64,000 bases of DNA from Euglena gracilis (Eukaryota > Euglenida > Euglenophyceae > Euglenales). A program made the translations under genes and the position numbers. The stretch lies in assembly GCA_039621445.1 (NCBI GenBank), contig CP154956.1, positions 8,741,443 to 8,805,442 of the forward strand, given 5' to 3'. Positions 60,456 to 64,000 of this stretch are shown here, piece by piece; the stretch's first letter is position 1; every line of letters starts with the position of its first letter. The notes below the pieces were generated by a model. That model was not told the origin of the DNA. It saw only the letters and a list, made by a program, of their open reading frames with translations, and searched no databases.

Positions 60456-61521
60456 AGGGTAATTAATTCTGATTGGAAAGAAACAAAAATAAATTCCCTG
60501 ACAGGGCATAAAAAGCTGTCCTCGACCATTCCGAACCTGGAGCAGGGATGGTCAAAAGCGAATGTCCCACACAATGTTTTGCAGCCAGGCTTCTGCTTAC
60601 GGGTTCTCAGCAGCGTTTCACAGGGGGGTTCAGCTGCAGGTGGTCTTAATTGGCTTGTAGAACTCCTGGTGGACCCCCTAGGGGGGGGTCTGCCAGCAGG
60701 CCTAACTGGTGGAAAATTATTACCCAATTTCCCAATGCCACTATACATATAATAAAGACAGTATCTATATTGCAATCTGGATTCCAATGAATATCAATTA
60801 AATATCAAGAGATTTCATTACATTATAATCGTCCTATTAGTAAAACTGCTCTTATTATATTGTCAGTAAAATTTTTCCGGGGATTATAATATATTATAAC
60901 AGTAAGCACCAGCCAATTATTATATTTATTTAATATTACTATAACCTATTTCATTATAGTCATGTAGAAAACTTGCCGAGTTCCTTTATTACACTTATTC
61001 ATTATCTTTTTGGTATTTCCTACTATATCACATGACATTTTACTAATCATTATATATTCATCCATTATCACGCACATTCGGCAACTTTTTTTGCATTTTT
61101 TTTAACAAAAGCAGCTGAAAAACACATTAAAAACCTCATTCCCACCTCGGTGTGCAGCAGGGGGGGGTCCCAGTTTGTGGCTTTTTTCTTTGTGGGTAGC
61201 AGCTGGGTCTTTTAACAAAAGCCTGTTTGCAAATCATAAAATTCATCATTCATGATATCTTTCATTTTGTCATGTCATGTTGGCCTTTTAACTTTTTTAT
61301 CGGTTCAAACATGTGATATAGTGGTATTACGAAGCATTACGAGCATTTATTTTATTAGCAAATTGTAATTTTTTTTAATTCCATGACATTTCATTTAGAA
61401 AATAATTTGTGAATTGTGCCCCATAAGTAATAAATCATGCATTGTGAAAGTGCTGTGTCTTCCAATTTTCTGAAATTTCCAGACCAGGTCTCCAGTTGTG
61501 ATTAATTTTTGAGCTTTCCAG

Positions 61522-61664
61522 AGGACACAAAGGAATGTCTGGGCCCGTCCCTCGCCCCCCCCTCCACCCCATCACGGGGCCCTCCCCACCCCGTGCCGGG
61601 GGCCGCCTGGGGGGGACCCCGACGCAGAAGATGCCCGAGGAGGAGCCCGGCAAGAAGCCCCCCG
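61522..61664 (+). CDS. second gene, exon 4
   Basis: Acceptor GAGCTTTCCAG, donor CCCCCG|GTGTGC. Peptide GHKGMSGPVPRPPLHPITGP, SPPRAGGRLGGTPTQKMPEE, EPGKKPP. Pro/Gly-rich and likely disordered. Starts in phase 2, ends in phase 1. Confidence 0.7.
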
Positions 61665-61684
61665 GTGTGCAGGTGGGGGTGAAG

Positions 61685-61810
61685 GTTTTTTTGCAGGGGT
61701 TTTATTCTTGCATTTTTCGATTTTAGTAAATATGCATTTTTCTTTCTTTTTTTTTGCGGTTTTTTTTGCGTCGCTTTTTTCGAGGGCCCATGTTGGTCCC
61801 CCCCCCCTGT
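61685..61810 (-). repeat. repeat family B fragment
   Basis: Reverse complement reads ACCAACATGGGCCCTCGAAA, AAAGCGACGCAAAAAAAACC, matching 10235-10290. Confidence 0.65.
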
Positions 61811-62293
61811 GGTGTGCTTCGGCTCGAAAGTGGCCATTTTCAGAAAAAGTTACCGGGGTCGTCCATGGCAAGATCCAAAACTGATCACCCCAGGGGGATG
61901 TGCCTGCTATCCCAGGGTTTGTAAAAACAGCCCAGCTCGACTCCTGGCTGTTTTTTATCCTTACTGGTTGCGCGCATGTGTGTCTTTGAGTGGGGGCGAG
62001 TGCGGATATGTGTGGTATGGATGTTTGCTCTTGCTGTGTGCGTCAACCCTTGGAAGCACGGGTGCGCTTGTAGCGGACCACCACCTCCAGCGACAGGGGG
62101 TTGGTGGCTTTTATTTGGACCTCGCGTTCGTAGAGGCCCCTCGCTTCTATTAGGGGAGGTTATGCGCCTGTGAATTATTTTCTGCTTTTGCGCTTGTGCG
62201 CTCATGCGCTTGTGAATTATTATTGCATTGCGCACGGGGGCATTTCAGTACCCGGAGGGAGGTCAGGCTCAGCGCCTCCCTCCTGGCCCACAG

Positions 62294-62405
62294 CTGGCAA
62301 GGCGCTGCCGGCCCTTGGCGAGGAGGCCCCCCGGACCGCCCTCCCCCGTGTGCGCGGCCTGACCAACGACTGCTTCACGCGCCTGAAGTGCCCCTCGGTG
62401 CCCAC
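62294..62405 (+). CDS. second gene, exon 5
   Basis: Acceptor CTGGCCCACAG, donor CCCAC|GTATGC. Peptide AGKALPALGEEAPRTALPRV, then RGLTNDCFTRLKCPSVPT. Phase 2 end joins exon 6 as Thr. Confidence 0.75.
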
Positions 62406-63314
62406 GTATGCCTCTCCCACAGACCGTGCAACCGTATCCCAGAGTCATCTGGGGAAATTTGCAATTCCGTTCCTCTTTCTGGAGTTTTGGTGGCAGAGCG
62501 GAAAATGCATCCCCCCCCCCACATCTTTGACATGGTGGTTATTCTTGCCATTGGATGGGGTGTGTTCGCGTGGCTGCCCAAAACATCCCCAGCTTGCTAA
62601 CCAACCAAGGCACAACCTGTAAACTCACCACTCGTTTTATTTTTTAAACATGTCCAAAATCATGGGGCTCCCGAACTCTGAGGCTCCAAGACCGTTGTGT
62701 GGGGTGTTGGACTCAAAAATAACGATAATAAATTGGCGAAACAAACGATTTGGCACACACACACAAACACGACGTAGTCTCCTTCAAGAGGGCCGGAGGG
62801 CTGGGGTGAACTGTGGCACCATCTGGCCGCTGGGCCACCGGTTCTCTGAGTGGGCAAAAGAGGGGAGGGAGCTGGGCCACAGGGATTAAGGGGTGCACGC
62901 AGTGCAATTCTGGTGCAGATAGTTGCATCCGGAAATGGGATTCCACCCAATGCTTGCTTGTTTTGGAGCGAGCATCTTCTCCCTTTACCCCTATTCATAT
63001 TAATCATGGGTTTAATTTTTGCCTCCCGCCCCATTTGAGTGCACCTGCACATTATTGGACCGCAGTTCCGGACCTTCAGGGGTGATATTTGTTTAGGCAC
63101 AACCCGAAAGCAGTTCAGTGTAACGTGGCTTCACGTTTGTGCCCTCAGGATTCAGATTCAAAGTACACATATAAATTCACATACATTTACAAAGGTGTAC
63201 GTGTGGAACAAAAGATTGAGAATTTTTTGCTGGTATGTTGAACCATATGTCAACAAAGTTTTTGCCGAGCGTTCCTCATCGAGCAATTTGGTAATTTCTC
63301 CACGCCCCTCGCAG

Positions 63315-63384
63315 ATTGGCCAATGCGGAAGAAGGATGGCTGCGGAGCTTCAGTTCTGCTGTGGCGGAGCTGTTGGAGACCAAG
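63315..63384 (+). CDS. second gene, exon 6
   Basis: Acceptor GCCCCTCGCAG, donor AAG|GTGAAC. Peptide LANAEEGWLRSFSSAVAELL then ETK, helical in appearance. The protein so far is 185 residues and continues past the window. Family unknown. Confidence 0.75.
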
Positions 63385-64000
63385 GTGAACGCAGCAGGTC
63401 ACCCGCACACCGTCGTTGGGGATTTGTACTCATTTCTTGTTTTTACAATTTTCATTCACAGTTCTCATGTCTTTTCAACCATTGGAGCTTTATTTTACGT
63501 GAGCGCATAATTTCGCTCATTTCTCCAACCGTGTGAATTAATAGCGACCTCAGCTCTGGATTTTCAGTGTTCTTGACCTGGAGCCCCCCCCCTCCAGGAG
63601 GGTCCAACCAGCCACCTTTTTCCAGCCAGCAGCTCCCAGTAGGAGCAGGATCCGCAGGGGGGAGGTGACCCTGTTCCAGCTGGAGAAAAGGTGGTGGCTC
63701 CCTGGAGGGGGGGAGGGCTGGGGGGTCCGGCCAGCTGGTACCCCCCCCACAAAAGCGGCCAAAAGAAGTACACATCCAGCTGGTTGGCATTTTTCTCCCG
63801 GTTTTTTTTTCACAACCATTCATGGTCTTTGTTTTTCGTTTTTTATTTTCTTCAGTTTTCGTCATTTCTCCAACCGGTGAATTAATAGCAATTTCGCTCT
63901 CTCAGCCTCAGCTCTTTTCAGTGTTCTTGACCTGGAGCCCCCCCCCTCCAGGAGGGTCCCCCCACATTTCAGCCAGCTCCCCCCTTCAGGATCCGCAGGG
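63385..64000. repeat. second gene, intron 6 with a ~345-bp tandem duplication
   Basis: CATTTCTCCAACCG..GAATTAATAG, then TTTCAGTGTTCTTGACCTGG and AGCCCCCCCCCTCCAGGAGG occur at about 63515-63605 and again at about 63859-63957. The second copy is cut off by the window edge. Confidence 0.75.

Larger units (their letters stand above)
59954..61521. other. second gene, intron 3
   Basis: (ATTG)n at 60051-60118, repeat family E copy (60120-60455), then AT-rich sequence (60730-61500) with TTATA words. No exon seen. Confidence 0.55.

Overview
This is a eukaryotic nuclear window with very low coding density. No bacterial operon, rRNA, tRNA or CRISPR array was recognised. Coding sequence comes as 50-200 bp GC-rich exons on the + strand, separated by introns of 0.3-6 kb full of simple repeats, homopolymer C/G runs and dispersed repeats. 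Two exon junctions of the main gene have no GT-AG solution. They instead show CAG at intron positions +4 to +6 and CTG at -8 to -6, which I recall as the hallmark of euglenozoan (euglenid/diplonemid) nonconventional introns. A euglenozoan, probably a euglenid-like protist, is my best inference at moderate confidence; I identified no species.

Layout. (1) 616-814: one exon resembling the C-terminal half of an arginine-type ADP-ribosyltransferase. (2) 840-10,600: mostly repeats, including a composite inverted repeat (842-2120), decamer minisatellites and a 1,795-bp hAT-like DNA transposon (8310-10104). The transposon has 21-bp terminal inverted repeats and an 8-bp target duplication, and paralogous empty sites lie elsewhere in the window. 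(3) 10,935-54,772: one 44-kb gene of about 25 exons for a SAC-domain phosphoinositide phosphatase. The SAC landmarks appear in the correct linear order: N-terminal fold, FY..DLTN, WN, RRSR/RG-like, N-x-E-x-EQ, GSVPVAW, VNLL, E..L..F, HFDWH, R-x-N-C-x-D-x-L-D-R-T-N, GD, and a C-terminal RLYSTLLSDG..LEELLG. Most junctions keep phase. (4) 57,628 to beyond 63,384: the 5' part of a second + strand gene. Its six exons keep phase through five GT-AG introns and give 185 residues of a Pro-rich, unrecognised protein.

The rest is repeat: (CA)n/(GT)n arrays that tend to abut splice sites, large pentanucleotide satellites (33.8-34.6 and 51.5-52.2 kb), a 161-165-bp tandem repeat (27.6-28.4 kb), a 282-bp foldback element (57.9-58.2 kb), a decayed hAT transposase C-terminus (42.0-42.4 kb), and at least five dispersed repeat families. 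Exon boundaries are inferred by eye from splice signals, phase and SAC family knowledge. Where a conventional and a nonconventional solution both fit, both are given.
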